From Primula veris (Eukaryota > Streptophyta > Magnoliopsida > Ericales > Primulaceae): a stretch of 64,000 nt of DNA. Positions 32,778-45,078 of this stretch are shown in pieces. Within the stretch, counting starts at the first letter, position 1, and each line of letters starts with the position of its first letter. The position numbers and the translations under genes are program-made. The stretch spans positions 15,009,197 to 15,073,196 of the forward strand of contig OY821741.1 of the NCBI GenBank assembly GCA_963682055.1, in the 5' to 3' direction. The notes below the pieces were generated by a model. It did no database searches. It was not told the DNA's origin and saw nothing but the letters and a program-made list of their open reading frames with translations.

Positions 32778-32782
32778 GAGAA

Positions 32783-33022
32783 ATTTGTGCTAACATTCAG
32801 ACATCTATTCATGCAACTATCTCCCTTTTAAAAAATTATTTTAGGTTGATAATCTTGTCCATAAAGCAAACTGTATGTGACATAAAATTGATATTATTAA
32901 TTAATGTTACTTGTATATTCTAACCATAATTCGAGGGACTTAAAAGGAATATTTTAAAAACATAAAGGATCAAAAAAATGGACAGATACCTCTGCTGTCT
33001 TTTAGACAATTGCAGAGGATTC
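32783..33022. mobile_element. Right half of the MITE split by the gypsy insertion
   Basis: The reverse complement begins GAATCCTCTGCAATTGTCTA and matches 9137 onward for about 100 bp, including the CCTCTGC...GCAGAGG hairpin and AATATTC-TTTT-AGTC. It is the partner of 9135-9455. Confidence 0.7.
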
Positions 33023-33051
33023 AAATCCGTGAATGCCCTCACGTACTTTTT

Positions 33052-33800
33052 GTGTGGAGCAAATTGCGATGATACTGTATTAGTTTGTGTGTTATGTGAT
33101 GGCCACCGATTTTTTTATATTTTTATTCATATTTACGCTAATTACCATCATTTTTATATTTTTAGGATAACAGTTTAACTTTATACATTTTTCAGATTCT
33201 ATATCAAATTTATTATCATAACTAAATATTACTATATTTTATATATTTCTATCAATTTTTTTCAAACCAAATTAATTTACTAGAACAACCACATTAAATA
33301 TCTTATAAATTTTCTCGTATTTAAAGTAAAAAATACACTTTTACAACTTATAAGTAAACGTTTTGGTTTATACAAATTATCAGTTTTTTTATCAATTTCT
33401 CTATCAAAACTATCAACATCTTTTTGTTATTTTATTAATTTATATGTAAAAAGTACAGATAAAGTGGAGAGAATAAAAGAAAAGCAAAAGAGACAAATTA
33501 TTATTTTAATTATAATGAAATATACTGATCACTTATATTCGAGAGATATTTAAGTATATATAAATTTAAGTTAATAGATAACAAAACTGATGCGTTCTAA
33601 TTTTAAGACAATATTACCACAATGGGAATGCTGCACAAATATTGAGGTTGTTGGTTCGAGGAAGGTACGGTGGTTGGCAGTTGCTTTTTGAATATTGGAG
33701 GATTTTGGATAGAAAATATGCTTTTATGGTTTTTGTCCATTTAGGTGTTGAATTTCCACCTCAGTTCGTTTTTGGTTCATAACACATCTTTTTGTTAATT
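33052..33800. repeat. Direct repeat of the DUF1645 upstream region, with an insert
   Basis: GGAGCAAATTGCGATGATACTGTA (33056-33079) and 33637-33790 match 35013-35260, which is upstream of the DUF1645 gene. 33085-33636 interrupts the copy and is AT-rich without recognisable content. Confidence 0.65.
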
Positions 33801-34441
33801 ATGAAAATTATAACTATATAGAATATCTATAATGGGCCCTCCCATTTCAGATTCCTGGTTCGAATTATTTCGTTGCTTCATAAACTTTCAGACAGATCCA
33901 TCTTTTTAAATGGATAGTGTCATTCTACATAATTGTGTGTCAAAATGTATTTACCCATTTTTTTGCTCTTGAATTAGTATGATTAAGACACCCAAACAAA
34001 TCACACATTATGGGAATCAACTAGTACAGAAGTATAGATCTTATACTTGGTGATAAATTTTCCTGAACGATTAGCCTGAGTTTGGTTCTCAAAAACGGAA
34101 TTGAATCTAATTCGCAAACGCAACTAGTGAAAAATTCATTTCACATACACAATGCAACTGATCGACTCAAGCACAAGATGCGGAAAACTTATTAGAGCCG
34201 AAGCTTTAAAATGTTAAGGCACTGATTTCATACTCGTAATTTCCGAGATTCTAATACTACTAAATTACAAAGTTTCTTCATTTCAATTACAGATTTGGTA
34301 GAAGGGGAAATCTACCGGAATACAAGATTCATAAGCCATTACTAATTTAATTAGTACACAACAATCAATCCGGTAAAAAATTAACAAAAGCGCTTATTAA
34401 TCTTGAACAACTACTATTAGGAATACCAACTAGTAATTTCT
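33801..34441. other. Non-coding DNA downstream of DUF1645 gene
   Basis: AT-rich; I see no gene, RNA or repeat here. On the minus strand it would include the gene's 3' untranslated region. Confidence 0.5.
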
Positions 34442-34963
34442 TTAATACGGGTGAATATTCTTGCTTAGTCCGCCTCGTAAGCTTGTAAAAACCCCGAAAA
34501 ACCCAGGCTTATACGGTAGGTACGTACGCATCTTATCTTTCTCCCTCCTCTCTCGACTCTCCACGTAATGTTCCAAATACGCAGCCTTTTTCCCCTTTTT
34601 ATTACTCTTTTCCTTCTTCGCCGGAGCGCTCACCCTCCTTTCGCCCTCTCTCTTCATAAAAACAAACACGTCCCTCCCATCGCTATTACTCCGGTGACCC
34701 ATTTCCCGAAATCTCCACATATTTGAGAATCCGGTGGAATTGCTTTTCTCGCAAGTTTCCGCTACTTTTCCGCCGAAATGGAAGATAGGTCCTGCTGGAG
34801 ACTCCACAAGAAGGGTTTTTACCGCCGGAATGTCGAAAGAGAATTCTTCTTCTGTTTCTTCATCGGACGGTTGAGATTGAATAGTTTCTTGATTATCCGA
34901 CTGTGGAAATTCGATCTTTAGTTTCGAGCTAAATTGGTCAGCGATAGAATTTAATGTACTCAT
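34442..34963 (-). CDS. DUF1645 family protein (173 aa), intact single-exon host gene
   Basis: A plant-specific family whose molecular role is not established. The intact 173-residue frame from ATG 34963 has the family landmarks in order: S-P-A-G-P-I-F at 55-61, W-R-F-R-E-M with R-S-N-S-D-G at 83-96, a lysine-rich basic stretch (116-127, a possible nuclear signal), E-H-Y-V-E-S-R at 131-137, Y-L-P-Y-K-P-G-F-F-G at 148-157 and N-I-H-P-Y at the C terminus. The length is at the short end of the family. No signal peptide or membrane segment is seen. A TATA box lies about 35 bases upstream. It is the only coding gene between two large retrotransposons and shows no frame damage. Confidence 0.85.
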   Translation of the reverse strand: MSTLNSIADQFSSKLKIEFPQSDNQETIQSQPSDEETEEEFSFDIPAVKTLLVESPAGPIFHFGGKVAETCEKSNSTGFSNMWRFREMGHRSNSDGRDVFVFMKREGERRVSAPAKKEKSNKKGKKAAYLEHYVESRERREKDKMRTYLPYKPGFFGVFTSLRGGLSKNIHPY

Positions 34964-34993
34964 GTTTTTGTTTTATACAAACTCACTCACTAA

Positions 34994-35003
34994 CTTTTAT
35001 AGT
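34994..35003 (-). promoter_or_regulatory. TATA box of DUF1645 gene
   Basis: On the minus strand ACTATAAAAG, about 31-40 bases before the ATG, implying a very short 5' leader or a start further upstream. Confidence 0.5.
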
Positions 35004-35519
35004 AAATGTGTATGGAGCAAATTGAGATGATACTGTACTAAATACTGAGATTGTTGGTTCGTGGAAGGTACAATGGTTGGTAGTTACTTTTTGAATAATA
35101 TTGGAGGATTTTGGAATTGACTATTAATATATTGACTTCTTTGTTTATCATGGGTTTGGTATATTCGAAAACGATGGAAAATATACTTTATGATCTTTGT
35201 CCATTTAAGTGGTGAATTTCCACCTTAGTTCGTTTTGGTTTATGAGACATTTTCCGTTTTAGTTATTTGAGTTGAATACTGATGTATGCTAATACTGATT
35301 TTATTGACATGTGCACATAAACCATGAATATAAAAAGTGTGGCATAATCTTGGCAGCTAATTTATGTTGCTTGTCTTTATTATGGTCGATAAACCAATAA
35401 GGTCTGGCCATGTGTGGTTTGTGAATGTAGCATCGGTATATATTATTTAATCCTAAATATAGAGATATTTAGATTAATATTTTTGTTATCACCCGAAAAA
35501 TAAAATAAAAATATATATA

Positions 35520-35735
35520 TGTTGTAAGATATTATTGGACTATTGGGCTTGTACTTTATGGGCCCAAATGGGCTTGTAACCCTAACCCTCTATCTATATA
35601 AAGAGGGCTAGGGGTCTTGTATTTGACATTCCATTCATATTCATTCATCTACATTCTAATTAATAAAGACGATATTGTTCTTCCCTCTTTCTACTTCTGT
35701 CTCCCTAAATACCTAGCTAATAGTGTATTACAACA
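35520..35735 (+). repeat. 5' LTR (216 bp) of decayed copia
   Basis: TGTTGTAAG...TTACAACA with a TATA box CTATATAAAGAGG near 35595-35607. The sequence after it, CGTTATCGGCAC, resembles the CGTTATCAGCACG leader found just inside many plant copia LTRs. Confidence 0.88.
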
Positions 35736-36065
35736 CGTTATCGGCACTTTGCTCGCGGAGAATAGGATATACGCTCGCGGATATTGGAGATTGTTGGTAA
35801 ACGCACGGATATTGGGTATTTATAAACCTTGAGCTTTATCCGGATTTTAGGGTTTTGCTATATCGATCTTTACCAACATACCGTGCGTAAGGGTTTAAGC
35901 TCGAATATTGGGTTATAAACATATGGCCAAAATTTGAATTTTTTTTGTGTTCGATCGGCCTTCCCCAAAATACGAGGCGTACGGTACACAGATAAACCTA
36001 TTTTTATAAATTGTTAAGTAGAAAATTGCATGTGACCTAATTTGCTACTGTAACGAATAACAGCA

Positions 36066-36212
36066 TGAGAGTTATATATATATATATATATATATATAAT
36101 AGGTGATTAACTTGCAACCAATAACAACATGAGTTATATATATATATATATATAATAGGTGATTAACTTGCATGAGTTATATATATATAATAGGTGATTA
36201 ACTTGCATGAGT
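36066..36212. repeat. (AT)n-containing minisatellite, three units
   Basis: Three units of GAGTTATATATA...TAATAGGTGATTAACTTGCA with shrinking AT tracts (start near 36069, 36129 and 36174). Confidence 0.85.
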
Positions 36213-38945
36213 GTAGAAATTACGCATGTATGTAGGTTTTATTTTGTCTGTGACTTTGTAAAAGTCAGATGGATCACTGCATGAGAATAAATATTTATGA
36301 GATAAATTCTTGCTTAGATAATTCGGTAATTACCCTATAAATTACTTTATATGGAACTTACATGTATAGTGTAAAATTGGTAAATAAAATATATTATTAA
36401 CATGCATGATTTAGTTACCATGAATAAAAACCTACACATATAGCAATATAATAATAATAATATATTGTGTTAGATATTGCTGGTGTAACTTTGGTAAATA
36501 CTAATATAGATTGATTACATTAATTTGGATTCCTTATTAGAAAATATGTACTACCATGCTACTGCTATATTATTTAATCATGCAAGCAGGTACGATCTAT
36601 ATATTTATTTACTGCCATGTACACTTGTGTAAAATATGGTAATTTGCGAAATCATATATTTTCACATTTAAGTTGGAAAAATTATGAACCTTCCCTAAAT
36701 AGGCTCACCTATTTGGATACGATGTCTAGGAAAGATATAGGCGGAAGTCGATATCCTAATGAGGTCGGTTTTTAAGTGGCATTCGTGCCCTCCACCCTCA
36801 CCGTCTTTCCTGGTCGTTTTTCAAGTAGAGCTACCGAAAGGGGTTGACTAAATAATAATTTCCCCGACTGTGTTTATATAGTGATGTATGTTTCGCCGAA
36901 TTGGTGTCTCTGTATCGACCCGTCGTTCGATCAATGAGAACATATTCACATTAAAAGCAAAACTATTTTTCGAACCTGTCGTTTCGAAATAAAGTTTATG
37001 CTTGTGCAAACCATAAACATATAAACTAGTCGTTTTATATGAAAAATAATCCAGAACTCCCAACACATGTTGGATGCCATCTATGATGAGAAAAATCGCA
37101 AAACATACTTGCGAAATGACTGTTTAGACGTTGATGTGATTCCGTCACCACATGTTAGTCACCCTGATGTGTGAAAATGTGATGCCCAAATTTTTTTTTT
37201 TGGATGCCATCCTTGATGAGTAAAACACGAGTTTGTTGTTACCATCAGGATGAATGCTAAGGCGTTGATTTTATTCCGCCGCCACATTTGAGACGTGATG
37301 ACGTCTATGGTGAACAAATGTCTGAAATTGACATATTGGAGCAATCCTTCACCAAAATACTAGCTTGGAAATTGTATTCCATAAGCAGTATCGTGAATTT
37401 ATATTCACCATGTTCCTTTATCGCCCATCTGTTATTGGATAAGAAAATTACCCCGGTGAGTAGTTTTAATCCTAATTGGGTCAATGGCGAATTGTTTGCC
37501 TGATATTAATGCTCTTCGTGTACATTTTTTTCCACGAATCGAGAACCGAGACAAGTGTTATTTGTCTCGAACTGTCACGATCCCGATGAATCGCCTAGCC
37601 AAGAGAGATTTTAGACAATCGTCAAAATCGAAAACTTGTGGCTCCAAGACAGTAACTGAAAGGAACAATATGGCTCGTTGTCACAAAATAAGAGATAATG
37701 CTCAATGAGCCAACTCTATGCTATAAAGACTAAGGTCATGCACGGTTACTCCTTAAATAGTTCACAACTATTATAAAGGTGGAAAAACCGATGCTAATGT
37801 GGTTAAAGTTAATTGAAAGGAAACTCTTGAGACCCCCGATTTTGTAGCTCAAATGAGTTTGATACCTTTCTTTATTGATTTTGATAAATCATTTAGCCAT
37901 TTTTCCGCTCATCTGGATTATGTTTTCCATTTGGATTATGATTTTTCCATTTGGACATACTTTTGTATTATGGTTTGCATGTTTACGAAATTTCTCGAAA
38001 TAATTTAAAGTGTTTTTGAGTAAATTCCTTTGACAAATGTGACCAAACTTTAAATTATGAAATTTTAGGCAATACTTGTGGGGTAGTTGATTTTTTGGAA
38101 ATAGTGGGTAACAATGTACCACATAATTTCACCAACTATTTGCCTAAAAGAGTACTCAGTGACAACGATTCTGGACCTGTCGTTCCAAATCGAAATCTTT
38201 GGTAAAACCAAATTGATTTGTCAAGTATGAGGTCTTATACTCATGTAGGTCCTGCCGTACCTTGTTGAGTTATAAAATATTCGAGAAAACCAGTGTTATC
38301 TGGTAATAGCTCATGAAAAAATTAAAATTATTTTTACATAACCTCCATTCAATACGACCAAAAGCGTATTTTAGAGGAGTTGAAATGTCTTTCAAGTGGT
38401 TTCTACCACAATTTTTTAAAAGCATTTAAAGTTACCTTATCATTTCTCCTGTCGTCGAATGATAAATGATTTAGATGCTAAGACATGATTGTCTGTACTA
38501 TCATTCGCCTGTCGTCGATTGATAAGAGCATTTTGATATTGTGGCATTGACCGGATGAGATATTCCCGGGTCAAAACACGATGCTTGATTTATAATCGCA
38601 TCGCATTTGGATTCTCTTTGAGAATATATTTCGTGATTAATCCGAAATTTATGCCACTTATGCTCACTTTGAAAGACTAGTATGTGTAAAGATCACGAAA
38701 AGAACTCGTAGAATTCTTGTAAAGAATTGAAGGAGTTATTGTGGACTTATCCAACCATAAGACGGACCATAAATATAAATGGTTATGGTTGATGCATCGA
38801 CAATAAGGTCACATGATTATTGTTGTCCACAGAAATGCAGCATTTCCCAAACTTTTAGCCCTATCATTAAGTTGATGGCTCATGATCCGGATTATCCTGA
38901 AAAGTCTAGTCGACTTGATAATTCCGAAGAGTAATAATCGAAATT

Positions 38946-41105
38946 TCAATTTGAATTACTTGAGTTTGGAAATTGAAATTGAACATCCTGTCGATTATGT
39001 TCAGACCCAAATTGACTCACGGAAAGTTTGATGATGCAACTGCAAATGATTGCATGCATTTCTTGGTCTTGCGCACCAAGATTTATATTTCCGTGTGGGG
39101 TTATCCTATTTTGCTGCATTGGTCCGTTATGAGGCCCATAGACACTCAAACACCATATGCGTACCAGCTGGTTACTGGTTATGAGCCAGAAGTCTCATAT
39201 TAACGCGTGTTTAAAGTGATTAATTAATATTTTGATTGAGCCGTTCTAGCGTTCAAAATATGGACCTCTAAAGGGGACATAAGTCGATTATGAATCTCCT
39301 GCCTATCATTTGATAGAGTAACCTTGGCAAGCGATCTCTTTACCGCATGATATGCGAAAGTGACATCGCTAAGACTGTTCTCCCCGTCGTTAGGGGGAGA
39401 TTTGCACGTTACCGTTGATAAGGAACGACGTGAAGTAACGTGGCATAACTCACTTAGTCTTAGCTTGATCCCCAAAACTGCACTTAGTGATAAGTAAGTG
39501 CATAGACTCCCTCAAGTCTAACTAAATGCCAAACGCATTTAATGACTTTATGAGATGTCACGAGATCATTTATACCTGCTGCAAAATGCTTGCAAGGATA
39601 GACGTCCCTGTCGGACGCCGTGTTCCTGTCGTAACACGTTGCTTTGGCCGAACCCGCCAAGCAAAGGAAGCTGCCGTCGGCCGTCAGTCTGTCATCCTTC
39701 CCAAGATATGAGGAAGTTGACCGGTTCTTAATTCGTTCATCCCCAGAGGTGGTGAACTGAAACTCGTTTGTTGCACGAGATTATAAAGGATCAAGGAGAT
39801 GTGTGATTTCCTCCTCATCCTAAGAATTTCGAAATATCTGTCGATCATGATATCTTAGACGATATTGAAGCGAAACGAGACTGTCATTGATTACTTATTC
39901 ATATATTCGGTGACGACTGATAATATGAGCAAATTATGACAGAGAACCATGTACCGTTGCCTGAAGTCAACGGAGAATAGACTGTACTAATGGAAACTTA
40001 AAATCCAAGCAGACTCCTTAGCGAAAGTGTGTTCGGACCTGTAGATCCAACACCACCAATGTTAAACGAGTTCGTTTATTTGGTTATTCGTAAGGAAAAG
40101 TGATGAGAATAATGAGATTGTAGAATGGTCGCCTAGTAGCGCAAGGCTTCTCTCACACCTTGGAATTGATTACGAGATGGTTGATTTCTTCGTAATGGAC
40201 ATTATAACAGTCCCCTACTTTACCAGTTTAGTAGTTTCCGAAAAACTGAATATGCAGCCATGAATGTGGTCACGGTTTTATCTCTATGGGGATTTATACA
40301 AAGAGATACAGATGAAGGTCCCTGTGTGACTTCATATGCTTTAATCAAGTAGTTCCTGACCATGGAACACGATCTCAATTAAATGAGACGTTCACTATAT
40401 GGATTAATATAATCCGAGCGGATGTGGTATACCCGCCTAAGTGAGTACTTGATTAGCTTGGGATACTTGAACAAGTATTATGCCCTTGCGTGTTTTATTA
40501 CGCGATCCATTTTTGGATTTGCCTTCGAGATGAAGGATCTTGGGAAGACACGGTAGTGACTCGGCCCGATGATCGAGTCCCGTAAATATTGAATCTAAGT
40601 CCATGATTCAGACTACACCCAGAAGGTGTTATGACGTTTTAGTCATCATGACGCTAAGTCGTCAGATTCTTCCATGATCGTTCGATCACTAGACATTGAT
40701 ATAGACCCAGTCCGTCCCTGATGAGACGATGAAGAGATATTGAACAATAATGTTCATATCTACGTACAATAAGCGCATCATTGTACTTGGTTTAATATGC
40801 TAGGACGAACATCTCGTCTGTTGTGAATGGTATACCTCGACACAACATCGTGCTAACACGCTGCCATCGAAATGGCACTAAAGACACATTCCCTTACCTT
40901 ATGGTAATTTTGGAAGTGGGCTAGTTTATCCCATTTGCGTCATCGAGTGTACCTACCCTCTTCGGTACTCGAATTAACGCAACCCTTTTTCGGTTATACC
41001 GATGCCTGTTACTTATCAGACCCGCATAAGGGATATTCCTAACATGGTATGTCTTTACCATTAGGAATAAGGCGACATCTTGGAGGTCTTGGAATGACTC
41101 CAAGT
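38946..41105 (+). pseudogene. Copia integrase-RT-RNase H remnants
   Basis: Recognisable pieces in changing frames: integrase C-terminal text (Y-A-Y-Q-L-V-T-G-Y-E-P-E-V-S-Y, 39150-39200), R-L-V-A-Q-G-F-S-H-T (about 40130-40160), E-M-K-D-L-G-K-T followed by stops (40528-40560), D-Y-T-Q-K-V (about 40610), and RNase H Y-T-D-A-C-Y-L-S-D-P-H-K (about 40995-41030). No open frame exceeds 80 codons. Upstream of 38900 I could not identify gag or protease. Confidence 0.75.
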
Positions 41106-41320
41106 GAATCACTCTGATCTATTCGTGCTCTATGAGACGACTAGAGAGTGTATATGGCTTCGAGCTAGTATTAGTCATATTTGAATTACATATGTTCTGT
41201 CTCACGATCCAGATAAAACACTTGTCATAGAAGACAACTTGTTGTTATTGATCAAGAGAGACATGACTACATTATGCTATTTAGAATTTCTTGCCGAAAT
41301 TAATCTTCACAAATGAAGTT

Positions 41321-41565
41321 TAAGAGCATCCAGTTGAATGCTCGTTCTATTCCACGTTAGATTTTCTTGCATCCAGTCGTATGTAAGTAAATGAGGCATC
41401 CAGTCGAATGCTCGTACTCTTTCTTGGAATATGAAATCTTTGCACCCAGTTGTGTGCAAGTGAGGGGGAGCATCCAGGTGAATGCTTATTGCACTAATTA
41501 CTACTTAGTCGAAATCTTCGCACCCTGTCGTGTGCAAGTGAGGGGGAGCATCCAGTCGCATGCTC
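41321..41565 (+). repeat. Array of short hairpins in copia 3' region
   Basis: Repeated imperfect units alternate GAGCAT-CCAGTYGA-ATGCTC and TGCAC-CCAGTT-GTGTGCA, each a 5- or 6-bp stem with an 8-base or shorter loop, joined by AAGTGAGGGGGAGCATCC phrases. Units lie near 41325, 41395, 41435, 41468, 41520 and 41547. Confidence 0.7.
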
Positions 41566-42072
41566 GTGTACTCTTTTTGTCCTTAGACCAAGGTTTTTTC
41601 CCACTGGGTTTTCCTTGGCAAGGTTTTTAGCGAGACACGTTCCCATCATACCTCACTTAAGATTGCCGAAATTAGGGGGAGTATCCTGTTGTATACTTCT
41701 TACCACTGTGTACTCTTTTGTCCTTCGACTAGAGATTTTTTCCCACTGGGTTTACTCTAGCAAGGTTTTGATGAGCTAGCTGTTTTGTGGTTGATCCCTA
41801 CTACTACCATTGTTGCACTCTTTTTCTTTCGATCAGATATTTTCCCATTGGGTTTGCTCTGACAAGGTTTTGATGAGGCACACTGTTTTGTGGTTAGTTA
41901 CTTACATGATATTTCGGCCTATATCATTCGGCTACACAGTTTCTCCTAGGTACCGATTTTGTCCCACACTGGGTTTTCCGGCCCTAAGGTTTTTATGTGT
42001 TTAGCACTGCGAATGAACTCGACTCAGATCGACTGCATGAAGACGAAGAATTCAAGACGTCCAAAGGGGGAG

Positions 42073-42267
42073 TGTTGTAAGATATTATTGGACTATTGGG
42101 CTTGTACTTTATGGGCCCAAATGGGCTTGTAACCCTACCTCTCTATCTATATAAAGAGGGATACATTCTGATTAATAAAGCCTCCCTAATTGTTGTCTCT
42201 CATACCTCTCTCTATATCTATACATATCTCTATATATATCTATAACGAGCTAATATGTCACACAACA
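42073..42267 (+). repeat. 3' LTR (195 bp) of decayed copia
   Basis: The first 88 bases match the 5' LTR almost perfectly, then a deletion and divergent pyrimidine-rich sequence lead to a shared ACAACA end. Confidence 0.8.
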
Positions 42268-42576
42268 ATATATATATATATAAGTGTTCATTATGAAATT
42301 TTGTACAACTATAACCATCAAATTTATCATATCTATATTGGCGGAATGAAAAATGTAAAAATTCCAACATATAGTTCTAACTATGAATTATGTAAAAAAC
42401 TTTTGAAAGAATTTTTTTCTACAATATACGTACATGAAAAATTTAACGATCAAAACTGCACGTATTTTATAGTGGACATTTATATAGAAATAGGGTGAGT
42501 AATAATATACACAATGTCGAACATTTTTTGTAGTGCCAAATTTTATATGACAAATGAAGACTAATTTTGATGTGTT
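42268..42576. other. Short AT-rich spacer
   Basis: No gene or repeat recognised between the copia element and the duplicated block. Confidence 0.5.
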
Positions 42577-44165
42577 TATTGCTTATTGGTCACCACCTAA
42601 TAAATAGCTATGTTATAAGAAAAGCCAAGTCCTCAACTCAAAGGGTAGAATTATCTTCCATAATATTAGTCATATTTCATATTTTTACAAGATTTTTTAA
42701 ATAGAAGTCTTGGGTCGAAACCTTTTCAAGTTACAGTCACTCGGTCCAATAAAAAACAGCTTAAAATCTGTTTTTAAGGTTAAAAAATAATTTATAATCT
42801 ATATGAGAAATATATTAAAATGTAAAAAAACAGGTTAAAAGTTTTTTTTTATAATCTACACGAAAAATATATCGAAGTGTAAAAAAATAACTTAAAATAT
42901 GTTTTATTTAGTGTTTGTTTGAATTATTAAGTAAAAAAAAATATAACAAAAATTTACGAAAATAATATATATTTTTATCACTTGTAAGATAAATTAAAAT
43001 TAAAATTATTATGAGAATATTAACCTATGAACAAAATTCTTATTAAAAGGTGATGTCACACAATGAGGACAGTAACTTGGGACGAAAAGGATGGTACAAT
43101 GATGGCTAAAATTGTGAAACATACAAATTATGGGTAACAAATGAGGATATCAAAATTCAAGCGTTAAATCTTGCGCTTTTAAGTTTAAGTGTGCCATATA
43201 TTTTGTTTTAAAGGATTGTGGTCGTCCACTAAATTATTCATCAAAGTTGGATCATCTTTATATGTTGCTTTAAAAAAAGGGGAAGGCTTACATGGGCCTA
43301 AGACATTAAATTATCATCGATATATAAAAACAAGGAGTATTTGTGAAGAATCACTTGTAACTAAATAAACTTTACAAATTTTTTTTCTTTTATTAGAATG
43401 TCTAATCAATATATTCATTTTGAAACATAAATTATTTAACTATCTAGAAAAAGAAAATTGGTTAAATAGAAACTAACACTTTTGTATGGATTCAAAAATA
43501 GGTAAATATGTCCATGATTGGAAATCACAACTTGAAGAGTATACAAATAAATGCTATGAATCGGTATTCGAAGGATGCTAAACTAATAATAATTTTAGGG
43601 ATAATCAACTTAAATAGTGCCTAACATGAATAGAATATAATTAAACTTAGTATTCTGACCATTAAGCAAAGTTTGGATATACAAATTTAGTTCCTTTATT
43701 GGAATGAATACTTGATACAGATGAGTTCAAATTAATTATGTAAAAGAGGAAATTTGTCCTAGATATGAGATATGATAATCATTCAATGGTGTCCCTTTTA
43801 AAAGCATCAAGTGACTATTGAGATTTGTATATCTTATTAATATAAGCCAACCTAAGAAAAAATGAGTCTGCCAAATTTTGGTTATTTTTTCCAAAAATGC
43901 CCCCACTCTTTTTTACTAATTACTCATTTACATTTATTCAATTCAAAATATAAAAAAAATACAAAAATCATGATGTTTTCAAAACAATTATAATGGTATA
44001 CTAACAAAATCGTTTTGTGTGTATTTTGTATAACAAAAACGTTATATTACTCACGATTTTTAATTTAATATATTCATTCAATCAATATACTTTTTAAAAA
44101 TTTATTTAGCCGGATCATATATATACCACGCGTCGCACACGCAACGCGTGGGTAACGATTACTAG
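42577..44165 (+). mobile_element. Helitron-like repeat, copy 1
   Basis: The 3' end has the arrangement expected of a Helitron: an 8-bp perfect stem CCACGCGT...ACGCGTGG (44126-44151), about ten bases, then CTAG followed by T (44162-44166). No Rep/helicase is encoded, so it would be non-autonomous. A near-identical copy is at 62239-63828 and a diverged one at 7689-7975. The 5' end is not firmly placed: I see no clear TC start, and 42577 is simply where identity with copy 2 begins. Confidence 0.55.
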
Positions 44166-44178
44166 TATATATATATAT

Positions 44179-44994
44179 GGGGAGATATATAGACACTATG
44201 AAAAACACTAACTTTGACATCAAAATCTGGACCCTCTATTCTAATCTATTTTAATGGGTAGGATTAAATGTTAACTTGCAAAAAAAAAAAAAATCCATAT
44301 GAATTGGTTAACCGTGGTTAACCATACATCATGCTTGTAAATGCGAATCTTCCTCCCTTCTTTGCATTAAAGTATATCAATACAATACAATATTTATAAT
44401 AAAAACTACTAATAAACTAGGAACAAAAGATTTCATCAATAAACTAAGAAATTCCAATGGATAGTTTAGTCCGGTTTCATCTTTAGCCAAATAAAAGCAA
44501 CTTTGGCAATTGGTCCTCAAATTTGGTATCATCATTAGAAATTCTTAGTAAGTGTTAACAGCCAAATTGGTACTCAGATTCTCGATACTAGTGTTGTGTT
44601 TTTTAGAAATTTTATGAATTGGTATAAAATTTATTAAGTTTCATCATTAACCAAATATTCCGAACCCTTATGAAAAGAAGCCCCAAATTTTGAATAAAAA
44701 TTAAATTGAAGAAAGAAAAACGGCATCTTCAACTAATTTTAGTATGTAAAAAAAAAGCAGGGAGAGAGAATTATATGAGAGGGGGAGGACGTGTTGTTGG
44801 TTGTATATTGAATTAGAGAGAGATTATATCATTAATTACTCATAATTATTTATCTTAACCCGAGTTAATTGTTGTGTATTAAATGTTTTGTTACAAGTTA
44901 ACTTTTAATTCTAGCCATTAAAATAGATTAGAATAGAGGGTCCAGATTTTGATGTCAAAGTTAGTGTTTTTCATAGTGTCTATATATCCTCTCC
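44179..44994. mobile_element. Long-TIR MITE (816 bp), Mutator-like
   Basis: The two ends (44179-44275 and 44900-44994) are inverted repeats of about 90 bp, nearly perfect over the GACACTATGAAAAACACTAA...CCCTCTATTCTAATC stretch. The ends read GGGGAGATA / TATCCTCTCC, and the flanks are both (AT)n, consistent with an about 8-9-bp duplication. There is no coding capacity. Long TIRs suggest a Mutator-type MITE. Confidence 0.75.
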
Positions 44995-45007
44995 ATATAT
45001 ATACATG

Positions 45008-45014
45008 TATAAAT
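45008..45014 (+). promoter_or_regulatory. TATA box of defensin-like gene
   Basis: TATAAAT, about 65 bases before the ATG at 45079 and only 14 bases from the MITE end. Confidence 0.45.
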
Positions 45015-45078
45015 AAGCTAATTAGGAGTATATACCATATTTCATTGCATAAATACAAAAGTATACCCAAGTCTCGGG

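Larger units (their letters stand above)
35520..42267 (+). mobile_element. End-complete but decayed Ty1/copia element
   Basis: A 5' LTR (35520-35735) and a diverged 3' LTR (42073-42267) are both TGTTGTAAGATA...ACAACA, flanked by ATATA on both sides (35515-35519, 42268-42272; weak proof because the region is AT-repetitive). A polypurine tract AAAGGGGGAGTG precedes the 3' LTR. Internal sequence keeps scattered pol motifs of the same lineage as the fragment at 1-2442 but no usable frame. Phrases such as TTTTTTCCCACTGGGTTT and GGCAAGGTTTT near the 3' end are typical of this group of plant copia elements. Confidence 0.88.
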
